A stretch of DNA of 7,783 nucleotides from Actinomycetes bacterium (GTDB taxonomy: Bacteria > Actinomycetota > Acidimicrobiia > Acidimicrobiales > Microtrichaceae). This document shows, one piece after another, positions 1 through 7,783 of the stretch. A program made the translations under genes and the position numbers. Positions within the stretch are counted from its first letter, which is position 1, and each line of letters begins with the position of its first letter. The notes beneath the pieces were generated by a model that ran no database searches, had not been told where the DNA came from, and worked only from the letters and a program-made list of their open reading frames with translations. The stretch spans positions 1 through 7,783 of the forward strand of contig JAEZAI010000379.1 in assembly GCA_023427825.1 (NCBI GenBank), given 5' to 3'.

Positions 1-620
1 AAGGCGCTGCGGACGGTGGGAGACAGGTCGCCCATCCGCAGGGACAGGTCGGCCATGTTCACCGTGCCGGTCGCCGAGTAGATCAGCGCGAGCGCGCTCA
101 GCAGCAGCGCCGAGGCGAGCAGGCTGATCACCACGTAGGTCATGCCGGCGCGCACCTGGTCGCGCCGGGCGCCCAGCGTGATCAGCACGTAGCTGGCGGT
201 CAGCATCATCTCGAACGCGACGAACAGCGTGAACAGGTCGCCGGTCAGGAACGACGCGGCCACGCCCGCGGCCAGGATCAGGTACACGGACTGGAAGCCC
301 ACGTGGTTGCGCTCGGCGCCCGGCTGGCCGATCGCGTACACGAGCACCGCCAGCAGCATCACCGACGCGATCGCCAGCATGATCGAGCTCAGGCGGTCGG
401 CCACGAGCGTGATGCCGAGCGGTGCGGGCCACCCGCCGGCCTGGATGGCGGTCGTGCCGTCGGTGTCCACCCGGACGACGAGCACGATCGTCATGGCCGT
501 CACGACGGTCAGCACGCTCACCGAGATCACCCGCTGGGCGATCTTCGAGCGACCGACGACGATGCACGCCCCGGCCCCGAGGAGCGGCAGCAGGATCGGG
601 AGCGCGATCAGCGCGGTCAT
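1..620 (-). CDS. mnhD: Mrp/Mnh cation:proton antiporter subunit D (3' end cut by window edge)
   Basis: Membrane subunit of the multisubunit Na+/H+ (Mrp/Mnh) antiporter, related to the NuoM/NuoN proton-pumping subunits of complex I. Only the first 206 codons are in the window; full-length MnhD is about 490-500 residues, so the C-terminal half lies beyond the left edge. The N-terminus MTALIALPILLPLLGAG starts a chain of hydrophobic helices. The segment DLFTLFVAFEMMLTASYVL places a glutamate at residue 137, matching the conserved TM5 glutamate needed for antiport in characterised MrpD proteins. ATG at 620-618 overlaps the mnhC stop as ATGA, and a GAGG lies 7 nt upstream inside mnhC, so it is translationally coupled to mnhC. 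It is the only visible ATG start among the main genes. No frameshift or internal stop was seen in the visible part. Confidence 0.93.
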   Translation of the reverse strand, partial: MTALIALPILLPLLGAGACIVVGRSKIAQRVISVSVLTVVTAMTIVLVVRVDTDGTTAIQAGGWPAPLGITLVADRLSSIMLAIASVMLLAVLVYAIGQPGAERNHVGFQSVYLILAAGVAASFLTGDLFTLFVAFEMMLTASYVLITLGARRDQVRAGMTYVVISLLASALLLSALALIYSATGTVNMADLSLRMGDLSPTVRSA

Positions 621-1024
621 GCCCAGTCCTCGGCTTCCACGTCCTCGCTCTCGGCGTCGGACACCTCCGCGTCCGCGAACCCCTCCGTGCCGATCAGGCG
701 GTCGGTGACGTCGTCCTCGACCTCGTCGTCGGAGGTCAGGATCCAGCTCCGGTATGCGAGGGCCAGCAGGAACGCCGTCACGCCGAACGAGATCACGATC
801 GCAGTGAGCGCCATCGCCTGCGGCAGCGGGTCCGAGAAGCCCGACGAGCTGCCGGCACCGACGATCGGAGGGTCGCCCCGGCGGCCCGCCAGGATGAACA
901 GCACGTTGGCGCCGTGCGTGAGCAGGCTGATCCCGATGATGATCCGGCTGAGCTTGCGCTGGATCACCAGGTACGTGCCGATCGAGAACAGCAGCCCCGC
1001 GGTCGCGGCCAGGAGCACGTTCAC
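617..1024 (-). CDS. mnhC: Mrp/Mnh cation:proton antiporter subunit C, with acidic C-terminal tail
   Basis: Small NuoK-like membrane subunit of the Mrp antiporter, 135 aa. Three hydrophobic segments are visible, roughly residues 2-21, 27-46 and 68-92. The last begins with the family signature DPLPQAMALTAIVISFG, a near-exact match to MnhC proteins. Residues 99-135 form a hydrophilic tail with 17 Asp/Glu and one Arg; by topology of the family I would put it on one membrane face as an extension beyond the conserved core. The start is GTG at 1024-1022. It is the only usable one, because the same frame meets a TGA at 1039-1037 just upstream. A GGGAG sits 7 nt upstream. The start overlaps the stop of a ten-codon reading frame (GTGA), and the stop overlaps the mnhD start (ATGA). 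Confidence 0.95.
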   Translation of the reverse strand: MNVLLAATAGLLFSIGTYLVIQRKLSRIIIGISLLTHGANVLFILAGRRGDPPIVGAGSSSGFSDPLPQAMALTAIVISFGVTAFLLALAYRSWILTSDDEVEDDVTDRLIGTEGFADAEVSDAESEDVEAEDWA

Positions 1025-1053
1025 CGCTCGGCTCCCTCATGGGCTTCGCTCAT
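1021..1053 (-). CDS. Ten-codon mini-ORF 2 (MSEAHEGAER) between mnhB and mnhC
   Basis: ATG at 1053-1051, ten codons, TGA at 1023-1021. The stop overlaps the mnhC GTG start by 4 nt (GTGA), and its start overlaps the stop of mini-ORF 1 (ATGA). A GGGAG at 1065-1061 lies 7 nt upstream. The encoded peptide is identical to that of mini-ORF 1, while three codons differ synonymously (GAA/GAG, GCC/GCT, CGG/CGA). I recognise no family. If translated, it may serve to carry ribosomes from mnhB to mnhC rather than make a working peptide. It could equally be a by-product of a tandem duplication. Confidence 0.3.
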   Translation of the reverse strand: MSEAHEGAER

Positions 1054-1088
1054 CGCTCAGCTCCCTCATGGGCCTCGCTCATCGCTCA
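1031..1088 (-). repeat. 29-bp tandem duplication, two units, at the mnhB/mnhC junction
   Basis: Two head-to-tail 29-bp units at 1031-1059 and 1060-1088, differing at one base (t at 1045, c at 1074). Partial copies flank them: gctcc follows at 1089, and cgctcg precedes 1031, close to the cgctca that ends each unit. On the coding strand each unit gives a GGAG, a 7-nt spacer and a start codon, so mini-ORF 1, mini-ORF 2 and mnhC have nearly the same initiation region. Because 29 is 33 minus a 4-nt overlap, every unit is an 11-codon frame (stop included) joined to the next by a TGA/ATG or TGA/GTG overlap. Confidence 0.97.
1050..1082 (-). CDS. Ten-codon mini-ORF 1 (MSEAHEGAER) overlapping the mnhB stop
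   Basis: ATG at 1082-1080 overlaps the mnhB stop TGA at 1081-1079 (ATGA). Ten codons are followed by TGA at 1052-1050, which overlaps the mini-ORF 2 start in the same way. GGAG at 1093-1090, inside the mnhB tail, is 7 nt upstream. The peptide ends in GAER, the same four residues that end MnhB, because both are encoded by copies of the same repeat. No known family. Translation is plausible from the signals but unproven. Confidence 0.3.
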   Translation of the reverse strand: MSEAHEGAER

Positions 1089-1509
1089 GCTCCGAACCGG
1101 TCGCCGAACGCCTCGAACACCATCAGCACCAGTCCGACGACGCACAGGTACACGCCGATGTCGAACACGAGTGCGGACGAGATCGACACCTTGCCGAGCA
1201 CCGGCAGGTCGTAGGGCTCGTAGGCCGCGGACAGCACCGGCTTGCCCAGGAGGACGGGGACGAGCGCGGTCGACACCGCCACGATCACGCCGGCGCCGAG
1301 GATCGTCCATGGGCGCCAGCGGCTGACCCGACGGACCTCCTCGATCCCGCCGGCGATGTAGCGGAGCGAGATGGCGGCGCCCGCGACGAGCCCGCCGACG
1401 AACCCGCCGCCGGGCTGGTTGTGGCCGGCGAAGAGCAGGTAGATCGAGCCGACCATGATCACCCTGAACAGCAGGGGGACGGTCTCGTCGAGGGTCACCA
1501 GACGACGGA

Positions 1510-1513
<4 letters not shown>
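1079..1513 (-). CDS. mnhB: Mrp/Mnh cation:proton antiporter subunit B
   Basis: Membrane subunit of the Mrp antiporter (MnhB family), 144 aa, the normal length for the family. It begins MIRRLVTLDETVPLLFRVIMVGSI and has the family hallmark GHNQPGGGFVGGLVAGAAI at about residues 30-48, then hydrophobic segments near 69-90 and 110-134. The frame is open far upstream, but GTG at 1513-1511 is chosen for three reasons: it overlaps the mnhA stop (GTGA), it has a full AGGAGG at 1526-1521 seven nt upstream, and the conserved MnhB sequence starts right there. The protein ends GDRFGAER, and its stop overlaps mini-ORF 1. It is therefore coupled to mnhA upstream and, directly or through the mini-ORFs, to mnhC downstream. 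Confidence 0.95.
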
Positions 1514-3882
<2,369 letters not shown>

Positions 3883-3966
3883 GGATGGCCGCCGAGCTGC
3901 GGGAGATGCGATCGGCCGGACCGGTCCCGGTGGCGGACCGAGACGTCCTCGTGTGCCGGGGGCATC

Positions 3967-3992
3967 TTGGCCCGGATCCTAGTTGGCCCGGA
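3967..3992. repeat. 10-bp direct repeat TTGGCCCGGA in the mnhA / thiolase-like divergent spacer
   Basis: Perfect copies at 3967-3976 and 3983-3992, spaced 16 bp start to start. On the minus strand they flank a TAGGAT (3981-3976) that resembles an actinobacterial -10 element for mnhA, about 93 bases before its start codon. No convincing -35 is seen 17-18 bp upstream, so the promoter reading is weak. Binding of a regulator to the two repeats would cover the -10. The rest of the 183-bp spacer shows only a short GAACG/CGTTC palindrome at 3991-4003. Confidence 0.4.
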
Positions 3993-4027
3993 ACGACCCG
4001 TTCGTCCGCCCCCCGGGTGATCCTGGC

Positions 4028-4058
4028 TTGGGGAGCGGTCGGCGCGCGCTGCCAGACT
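4028..4058 (+). promoter_or_regulatory. Possible promoter for a leaderless thiolase-like mRNA
   Basis: CAGACT at 4053-4058 (five of six to TAGACT; the first base of the -10 pattern TAnnnT is off) ends 7 nt before the GTG start at 4066. TTGGGG at 4028-4033 could be the -35, with a 19-bp spacer, which is rather long. No Shine-Dalgarno sequence precedes the GTG. This layout fits the leaderless messages common in actinobacteria, where transcription starts at or next to the start codon. Confidence 0.35.
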
Positions 4059-4065
4059 GGCCGCC

Positions 4066-5541
4066 GTGCCTGCGACCCCTCCCGCCACCGTCGCGACGCC
4101 GGCCATCGTCGGCGCCGCCCAGACCATCGACCGCCCGGGCGACCACGACCTGCTCGAGGCGCCGGGGCCCATCGAGCTCATGGTCGCCGCCGCCCGGGCA
4201 GCGGCCGAGGACGCCGGCGCTCCGGCACTGCTCGACCGCGTCGGCTGGATCGGTGTGACCGGCGGCTTCTTCCCGCACAAGAACCCCGGCGCCGTGGTCG
4301 CCGACCAGCTCGGGCTGGGTGCGGTGGCCACGGCGCTCACCGAGATCTCGGGCACCGCGCCGCAGGACCTCATCGGCCTGGCGTGCGAGCGCATCGCGGC
4401 GGGCGAGCTCGACGTGGCCCTGGTCCTCGGCGGCGAGGCCCGGTGGAGCGCGCAGCGCCTGAAGCGTCAGGGCCTCGAACCGACCTGGAACCAGGCGCCC
4501 GGCGAGGGGGAGCCGGAGGTCATCGGCGGGTTCGCTCCCGAGATGATCGCCGAGATGGCGTCGATGGGCTCCGCCGCGGCGTCGTACGCGCTGTTCGAGG
4601 ACGCCCTCCGCCTGCGGGCCGGACGCACGGTCGACGAGCAGCGCGACCACTGCGCCCGCCTCTGGGCCCGGTTCTCCGAGGTGGCCGAGTCCAACCCGTT
4701 CGCCTGGGACCGGTCCCACCACGAGGTCGCAGCCATCCGCGACGCGTCCGAGGCCAACCGGATGATCGCCTTCCCGTATCCCAAGGCGATGGTGGCCAAC
4801 AACACCGTGAACCTGGCCTCGGCGATCCTGATCGCGTCCGACCGGGTGGCGAGCGCAGCGGGTGTGGCCGACGGCCGCCGCGTGTTCCCGTCGGTGGTGA
4901 CCTCGTCGCACGAGACGTGGGAGGTGCTGCGCCGCGGCGAGCTGGCCGGGAGCCCGGCCCTGACCGCCGCGGGCGCGACCGCGCTCGAGCACGCCGGCAC
5001 GTCCATCGACCGGATCGACCACGTGGACCTCTACGCCTGCTTCCCGTCGATCGTGCAGATGTCGTCGGCCGCGCTCGGGCTGTCGGAGGACCGTCAGCTG
5101 ACCGTCACCGGCGGGCTCGGGTTCGCCGGCGCGGCGATCAGCAACTCGGTCGGCCAGTCGATCGCCGCGATGGTGCCGCTGGTGCGCCAGGGCGGACTCG
5201 GGCTGGTGCACGGCAACGGCGGCAGTGCCACCAAGCACAGCTTCGCCGTGTACTCGCCGGAGCCGCCGGAGCGCTTCGCCCGCATCGACTGCCAGAACCG
5301 CGTGGACCTGGGGGAGCGGGACCCGCTCCCGCTCGACCACGCCGGCCCGGTGCACGTCGACGCGGCCACCGTCCGCTTCGACCGTGAGGGCCCGAGCGAC
5401 GTGCTCGCCGCCGTGCGCTCCGACGACGGCCGCATGGCCTGGGCCTCGAGCCCCGACCGTGAGCTCATCGACCGCGTGATGACCGAGGGCCTCGCCGGCT
5501 CGACGGTCGTCCGCGCCGCGGCCGGCACGTTCACGGCCTGA
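4066..5541 (+). CDS. TLP1-type thiolase-like protein lacking the classical catalytic residues
   Basis: 491 aa, thiolase fold; in databases usually labelled acetyl-CoA acetyltransferase. The N-terminal core (about 12-260) has the helix-strand pattern ending AAGELDVALVLGGEA (111-125). The C-terminal core (about 270-395) has DLYACFPSIVQ (321-331), GGLGFAGAAISNSVGQSIAAM (349-369) and HGNGGSATKHSFAVYS (382-397). Residues about 400-491 match the extra C-terminal domain of mycobacterial thiolase-like protein 1. Where thiolases have the nucleophilic cysteine (CxSG), this protein has EISGTAPQD, with no cysteine. The GHP-type histidine is replaced around 353-364 (QS where relatives have HS), and the second-cysteine motif reads HGNGG. 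It may bind CoA or acyl-CoA without thiolase activity. The GTG start has no ribosome site and is probably leaderless. It is transcribed away from mnhA and convergently to the phosphotransferase. Confidence 0.85.
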   Translation: MPATPPATVATPAIVGAAQTIDRPGDHDLLEAPGPIELMVAAARAAAEDAGAPALLDRVGWIGVTGGFFPHKNPGAVVADQLGLGAVATALTEISGTAPQDLIGLACERIAAGELDVALVLGGEARWSAQRLKRQGLEPTWNQAPGEGEPEVIGGFAPEMIAEMASMGSAAASYALFEDALRLRAGRTVDEQRDHCARLWARFSEVAESNPFAWDRSHHEVAAIRDASEANRMIAFPYPKAMVANNTVNLASAILIASDRVASAAGVADGRRVFPSVVTSSHETWEVLRRGELAGSPALTAAGATALEHAGTSIDRIDHVDLYACFPSIVQMSSAALGLSEDRQLTVTGGLGFAGAAISNSVGQSIAAMVPLVRQGGLGLVHGNGGSATKHSFAVYSPEPPERFARIDCQNRVDLGERDPLPLDHAGPVHVDAATVRFDREGPSDVLAAVRSDDGRMAWASSPDRELIDRVMTEGLAGSTVVRAAAGTFTA

Positions 5542-5553
5542 TCACGGCGCTCG

Positions 5554-5591
5554 ACGCCGGCTCCGGCGTGCCGAATGGTCGCCGGACGACC
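5554..5591. terminator. Weak GC-rich hairpins between convergent genes
   Basis: ACGCCGG (5554-5560) and CCGGCGT (5563-5569) are perfect complements around two bases, in practice a 6-bp stem with a 4-nt loop. A second small stem follows, GGTCG (5577-5581) with CGACC (5587-5591). They sit in the 84-bp gap where the thiolase-like gene and the phosphotransferase converge, so either could end transcription from both sides. There is no T-tract on either strand, so intrinsic termination is uncertain. The gap holds nothing else I can identify. Confidence 0.3.
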
Positions 5592-5625
5592 GCTCGGTAC
5601 GCCAGAGCGGGGGAGCGCGGCGAAC

Positions 5626-6699
5626 TCAGGCGTCGAGAAGCTCGGCCGCGTCCAGGTCGATGGCGTGCTGCGCGTGACGTGACGCCATCGCCATGAACAT
5701 CTGGTCGCCGCGCTCGGTGCGCTCGACCAGCATCGAGGCGCCGACGGCCATGACCAGGCCGTTCCACGTGCCGCGGCGGTAGGCGGTCCAGCAGCCGTCG
5801 CGGTCGGCATCGACCCCGGCCCCGACCAGGCCGCGGAAGTAGTGGTCGAACAGCTCGGCCTCGTGCGCCCGCCGCACCTCGGGCAGCAGCCCGGCGCCCA
5901 CGAAGTACGCGGCGTCGGCCGGGCCCGGGCCGATCGTGCAGGTCTGCCAGTCGAGCACCGCGACCGATCCGTCGGCCGGGTGGAAGAGCAGGTTGTCGAG
6001 CCGGTAGTCGCCGTGGACGACGGTCACCGGCTCGCGGTCCTCGTAGAACGAGGCCAGGCGGGCGAACACCACGGCACCGGCGCTGCGCACCTGGTCGGTC
6101 AGGTCGTCGTCGTAGCGTTCGAGGAACCCGGTCCAGAGCACCGGCAGCATCTGGATCATCATGTCCCGGGCCGGTCCCCGCTCGCCCTTGAGCCACTCCA
6201 GTTCGTGCAGCGCCGGGTCGCCCCAGCGCGGGGCGTGGATGCCGACCAGCTCGGACAGCGCGGCCCTCGCCTCGTCGACCGAGCAGCCGACGAGCTGGTC
6301 GCCCTGGGCGGCCGGCGCCATGTCCTCCATCAGCAGCACGAACGCACCGGTGGTGGTGTCGATGTCGGAGTGGTGCACGATCGGGGTGCGCACGGCGAGA
6401 CCATCCACCAGCTCCTGGTAGAAGCGCACCTCCTTCTCGTAGGCACGCAGTCCCAGGCCCGCGGCGCGGCTGTTGGGGTCGGTCGAGGGCAACTTGGCGA
6501 TGAGCTCGCGGGTGGACCCGTCGGCCAGCTCGAGGCGGAGCCGGTAGCTGTCGCACATCTGGCCGGTGCCGAGCGGCGCCGCCGCCACCGAGACCACCTC
6601 GCTGCCGCCGCGGCGCTCCAGGACCGCGGTGCCCGCCAGCACCTCGGTCAGCCACGCCGGCGTCAGCGCATCGACGGTCTCCACGATCGTGGTCGTCAC
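5626..6699 (-). CDS. Phosphotransferase of the aminoglycoside/choline-kinase-like family
   Basis: 357 aa, cytosolic, protein-kinase-like fold (APH / ecdysteroid-kinase-like superfamily). The N-lobe holds the likely ATP-binding lysine in LIAKLPS (Lys69) and a glutamate-rich helix, YEKEVRFYQEL (87-97). A hinge-like FVLLMEDM is at 120-127. The C-lobe carries the Brenner motif HGDYRLDN (229-236, catalytic Asp231, Asn236) and DWQ (250-252, metal-binding Asp250 in place of DFG). All residues needed for phosphotransfer appear present, so it is probably an active kinase of a small molecule. The substrate cannot be read from the sequence, and nothing suggests antibiotic resistance. The frame is open well upstream. 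GTG at 6699-6697 is chosen because the family-like sequence begins there and the codons before it are arginine-rich shadow sequence; GGGG runs precede it. Confidence 0.88.
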   Translation of the reverse strand: MTTTIVETVDALTPAWLTEVLAGTAVLERRGGSEVVSVAAAPLGTGQMCDSYRLRLELADGSTRELIAKLPSTDPNSRAAGLGLRAYEKEVRFYQELVDGLAVRTPIVHHSDIDTTTGAFVLLMEDMAPAAQGDQLVGCSVDEARAALSELVGIHAPRWGDPALHELEWLKGERGPARDMMIQMLPVLWTGFLERYDDDLTDQVRSAGAVVFARLASFYEDREPVTVVHGDYRLDNLLFHPADGSVAVLDWQTCTIGPGPADAAYFVGAGLLPEVRRAHEAELFDHYFRGLVGAGVDADRDGCWTAYRRGTWNGLVMAVGASMLVERTERGDQMFMAMASRHAQHAIDLDAAELLDA

Positions 6700-6755
6700 C
6701 CGGAACCCCCGTTCCCCGTTTCGCAGCTTCCCCGCGTGACCGCGTCCCGCGTCCC

Positions 6756-6822
6756 CGCGACCGGGCCCCGACGGTCCCGGTCGGTGACAGCTTGTCACTC
6801 CCGATCCGTCGGGGCCCTCGCG
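6756..6822. repeat. Nested inverted repeat between multicopper oxidase and phosphotransferase
   Basis: GGGCCCCGACGG (6763-6774) and CCGTCGGGGCCC (6806-6817) are a perfect 12-bp inverted repeat. Beyond a 2-nt bulge it is extended by CGCGA (6756-6760) with TCGCG (6818-6822). The 31-bp interior contains a second perfect inverted repeat, GTGACA (6784-6789) and TGTCAC (6793-6798), around GCT. It begins 33 bp after the oxidase stop on the coding strand and ends 57 bp before the phosphotransferase GTG. As RNA it would fold into one long two-part stem-loop, a possible terminator although no T-tract follows. As DNA, the inner palindrome looks like a dimeric-repressor operator. Confidence 0.85.
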
Positions 6823-6854
6823 GCGCCGATCGTGGTGGTGGGACCGGCTCGGCG

Positions 6855-7783
6855 CTACTGGACGACGACCGCCGTGACCATCCCGAACATCCCGTCCTCG
6901 CGCTCGGCGTGGTTGAGGATGTGGCAGTGGAACACCCACGTTCCCTTGGCCGAGGCCTTGAACTGGACCGTGTAGCGCTGGCCCGGCCCGACGAGGATCG
7001 TGTCGGCCCAGTACGGCTGGTCGAGTGCGATGCCGTCGATCGCCGTGACGAGCTGCGGGAACTGGTGCAGGTGCATGGGGTGCGACTGGAAGCCCTCGTT
7101 GAAGTAGGTCATCGTCACCCAGTCGCCCTCGTTGACGACGATCGGCTCGGTGGCCGGGAACGACTTGCCGTTCAGCGAGAACCCGATGACACCGGCGTCG
7201 TTCAGGATCATCGGGATGTCCTGCACCGGCGTGACGTCCGGTGGGATCTGCACGCCGCTCACCGTGACGCCACGTGCCACGGGGGTGTCGCCCACCTGGA
7301 TCCGGCCGAACATCCCGTTCGGGAGCCCCATCTGACCGTGGAGGTGCGGGTGGTACATGCCGATCTCGGGCTTGGTCACCGTGAACCGGTAGGTGAAGGT
7401 GTCACCGGGCTTGATCGGGTCCTGCGTGATCGGTGCCACGCCGTCCTGGTCGAACGGGACGGTGATGCCGTGCCAGTGGATGTCGGTGTTCACGGGCAGA
7501 TCGTTCTTGACGACGAACTCGGCCGTGTCGCCGACCTCCAGGCGGATGTCGGGGGCGGGGACCATGCCGTTGTAGGTCCACGCCTTGACGGTCTTGCCGG
7601 GCTCGACCTCCCAGTCGGCGATCTCCGCCGTCAGCTCGAAGCGCTTGGTGCCGTCGGCCAGGATCTCGCTCGGCTCAAGCCGCTGGTTGCCGGTGCCCTC
7701 GGTGGAGGCCGGGAACTTGGCGAAGCGCGCCAGCATGTCCTCGTCCATCTTGGCGTAGTCCATCTCGCCGCCGGCCGAGGAGC
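6855..7783 (-). CDS. Two-domain multicopper oxidase (5' end cut by window edge)
   Basis: The reading frame is open from the right edge to TAG at 6857-6855. An ATG at 7763 lies inside it, but the frame continues upstream (..SSAGGE), so the true start and any signal peptide or membrane anchor are missing. Counting from that ATG (302 aa), two cupredoxin domains are seen. The first has HWHG (96-99) and HPHLHG (138-143). The second has HPMHLHQF (228-235) and HCHILNHAEREDGM (279-292). These supply the histidines of the trinuclear copper centre. His228, Cys280, His285 and Met292 form the type 1 copper site. The first domain has no cysteine in its second motif, so type 1 copper is in domain 2 only, as in the type B two-domain oxidases such as small laccases. 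It likely oxidises a phenolic or metal substrate with O2 outside the membrane. The substrate is not deducible. Confidence 0.92.
   Translation of the reverse strand, partial: SSAGGEMDYAKMDEDMLARFAKFPASTEGTGNQRLEPSEILADGTKRFELTAEIADWEVEPGKTVKAWTYNGMVPAPDIRLEVGDTAEFVVKNDLPVNTDIHWHGITVPFDQDGVAPITQDPIKPGDTFTYRFTVTKPEIGMYHPHLHGQMGLPNGMFGRIQVGDTPVARGVTVSGVQIPPDVTPVQDIPMILNDAGVIGFSLNGKSFPATEPIVVNEGDWVTMTYFNEGFQSHPMHLHQFPQLVTAIDGIALDQPYWADTILVGPGQRYTVQFKASAKGTWVFHCHILNHAEREDGMFGMVTAVVVQ

Noticed and set aside
3991..4003. GAACG ACC CGTTC palindrome as a LexA (SOS) box
   Set aside because: Actinobacterial LexA sites have GAAC and GTTC four bases apart. Here the gap is five, and the neighbouring genes are not SOS genes.
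3979..5355. Long minus-strand open frame (458 codons) opposite the thiolase-like gene
   Set aside because: No domain pattern and a composition typical of antisense frames in high-GC DNA. The plus strand carries a full-length TLP1-type protein.
6700..6939. N-terminal extension of the phosphotransferase frame by about 80 residues
   Set aside because: The extra residues are Arg/His/Gly-rich, run through the inverted repeat and overlap the oxidase coding end; conserved-looking sequence starts at the GTG at 6699.
5842..6975. Plus-strand open frame opposite the phosphotransferase
   Set aside because: Antisense shadow with no recognisable motif; the minus strand encodes the intact HGDxxxxN kinase.

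Overview
The window is visibly GC-rich and densely coded, with strong G/C preference at third codon positions. Five of the six translation starts that can be seen are GTG. Together with a thiolase-like protein of the mycobacterial TLP1 type, this points to a high-GC actinobacterium. Acidimicrobiia or a relative is my best guess, but nothing here fixes the genus. I see no rRNA, tRNA, CRISPR array, insertion sequence or phage gene. No gene-free stretch is longer than about 185 bases.

Left half (1-3882, minus strand): the start of an Mrp/Mnh multisubunit cation/proton antiporter operon, read right to left as mnhA, mnhB, mnhC, mnhD. mnhD runs off the left edge, and mnhE, F and G would be expected beyond it. 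The genes are tightly coupled: mnhA/mnhB overlap by GTGA and mnhC/mnhD by ATGA. Between mnhB and mnhC the same chain passes through a 29-bp tandem repeat. Each repeat unit holds a Shine-Dalgarno-like GGAG, a 7-nt spacer, and a complete ten-codon reading frame (MSEAHEGAER) that overlaps its neighbour by 4 nt. The chain is therefore mnhB, mini-ORF 1, mini-ORF 2, mnhC. This is the most unusual structure in the window.

Middle (3883-5541): a divergent 183-bp spacer carries a 10-bp direct repeat around a weak promoter-like element. It is followed by a plus-strand thiolase-like protein (TLP1-type, 491 aa) that lacks the usual catalytic residues of thiolases and is probably translated from a leaderless or near-leaderless GTG.

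Right part (5626-7783, minus strand): a choline/aminoglycoside-kinase-like phosphotransferase, convergent with the thiolase-like gene, and upstream of it the 3' part of a two-domain multicopper oxidase that continues past the right edge. The 155-bp gap between these two contains a nested inverted repeat: a 12-bp perfect outer stem, with a 5-bp extension, enclosing a GTGACA/TGTCAC palindrome. It could be a terminator for the oxidase, an operator for the kinase, or both.

Functionally, the Mrp operon exports Na+ or other cations in exchange for protons. The other three genes look like independent neighbours, and nothing in the sequence ties them to the antiporter or to one another.
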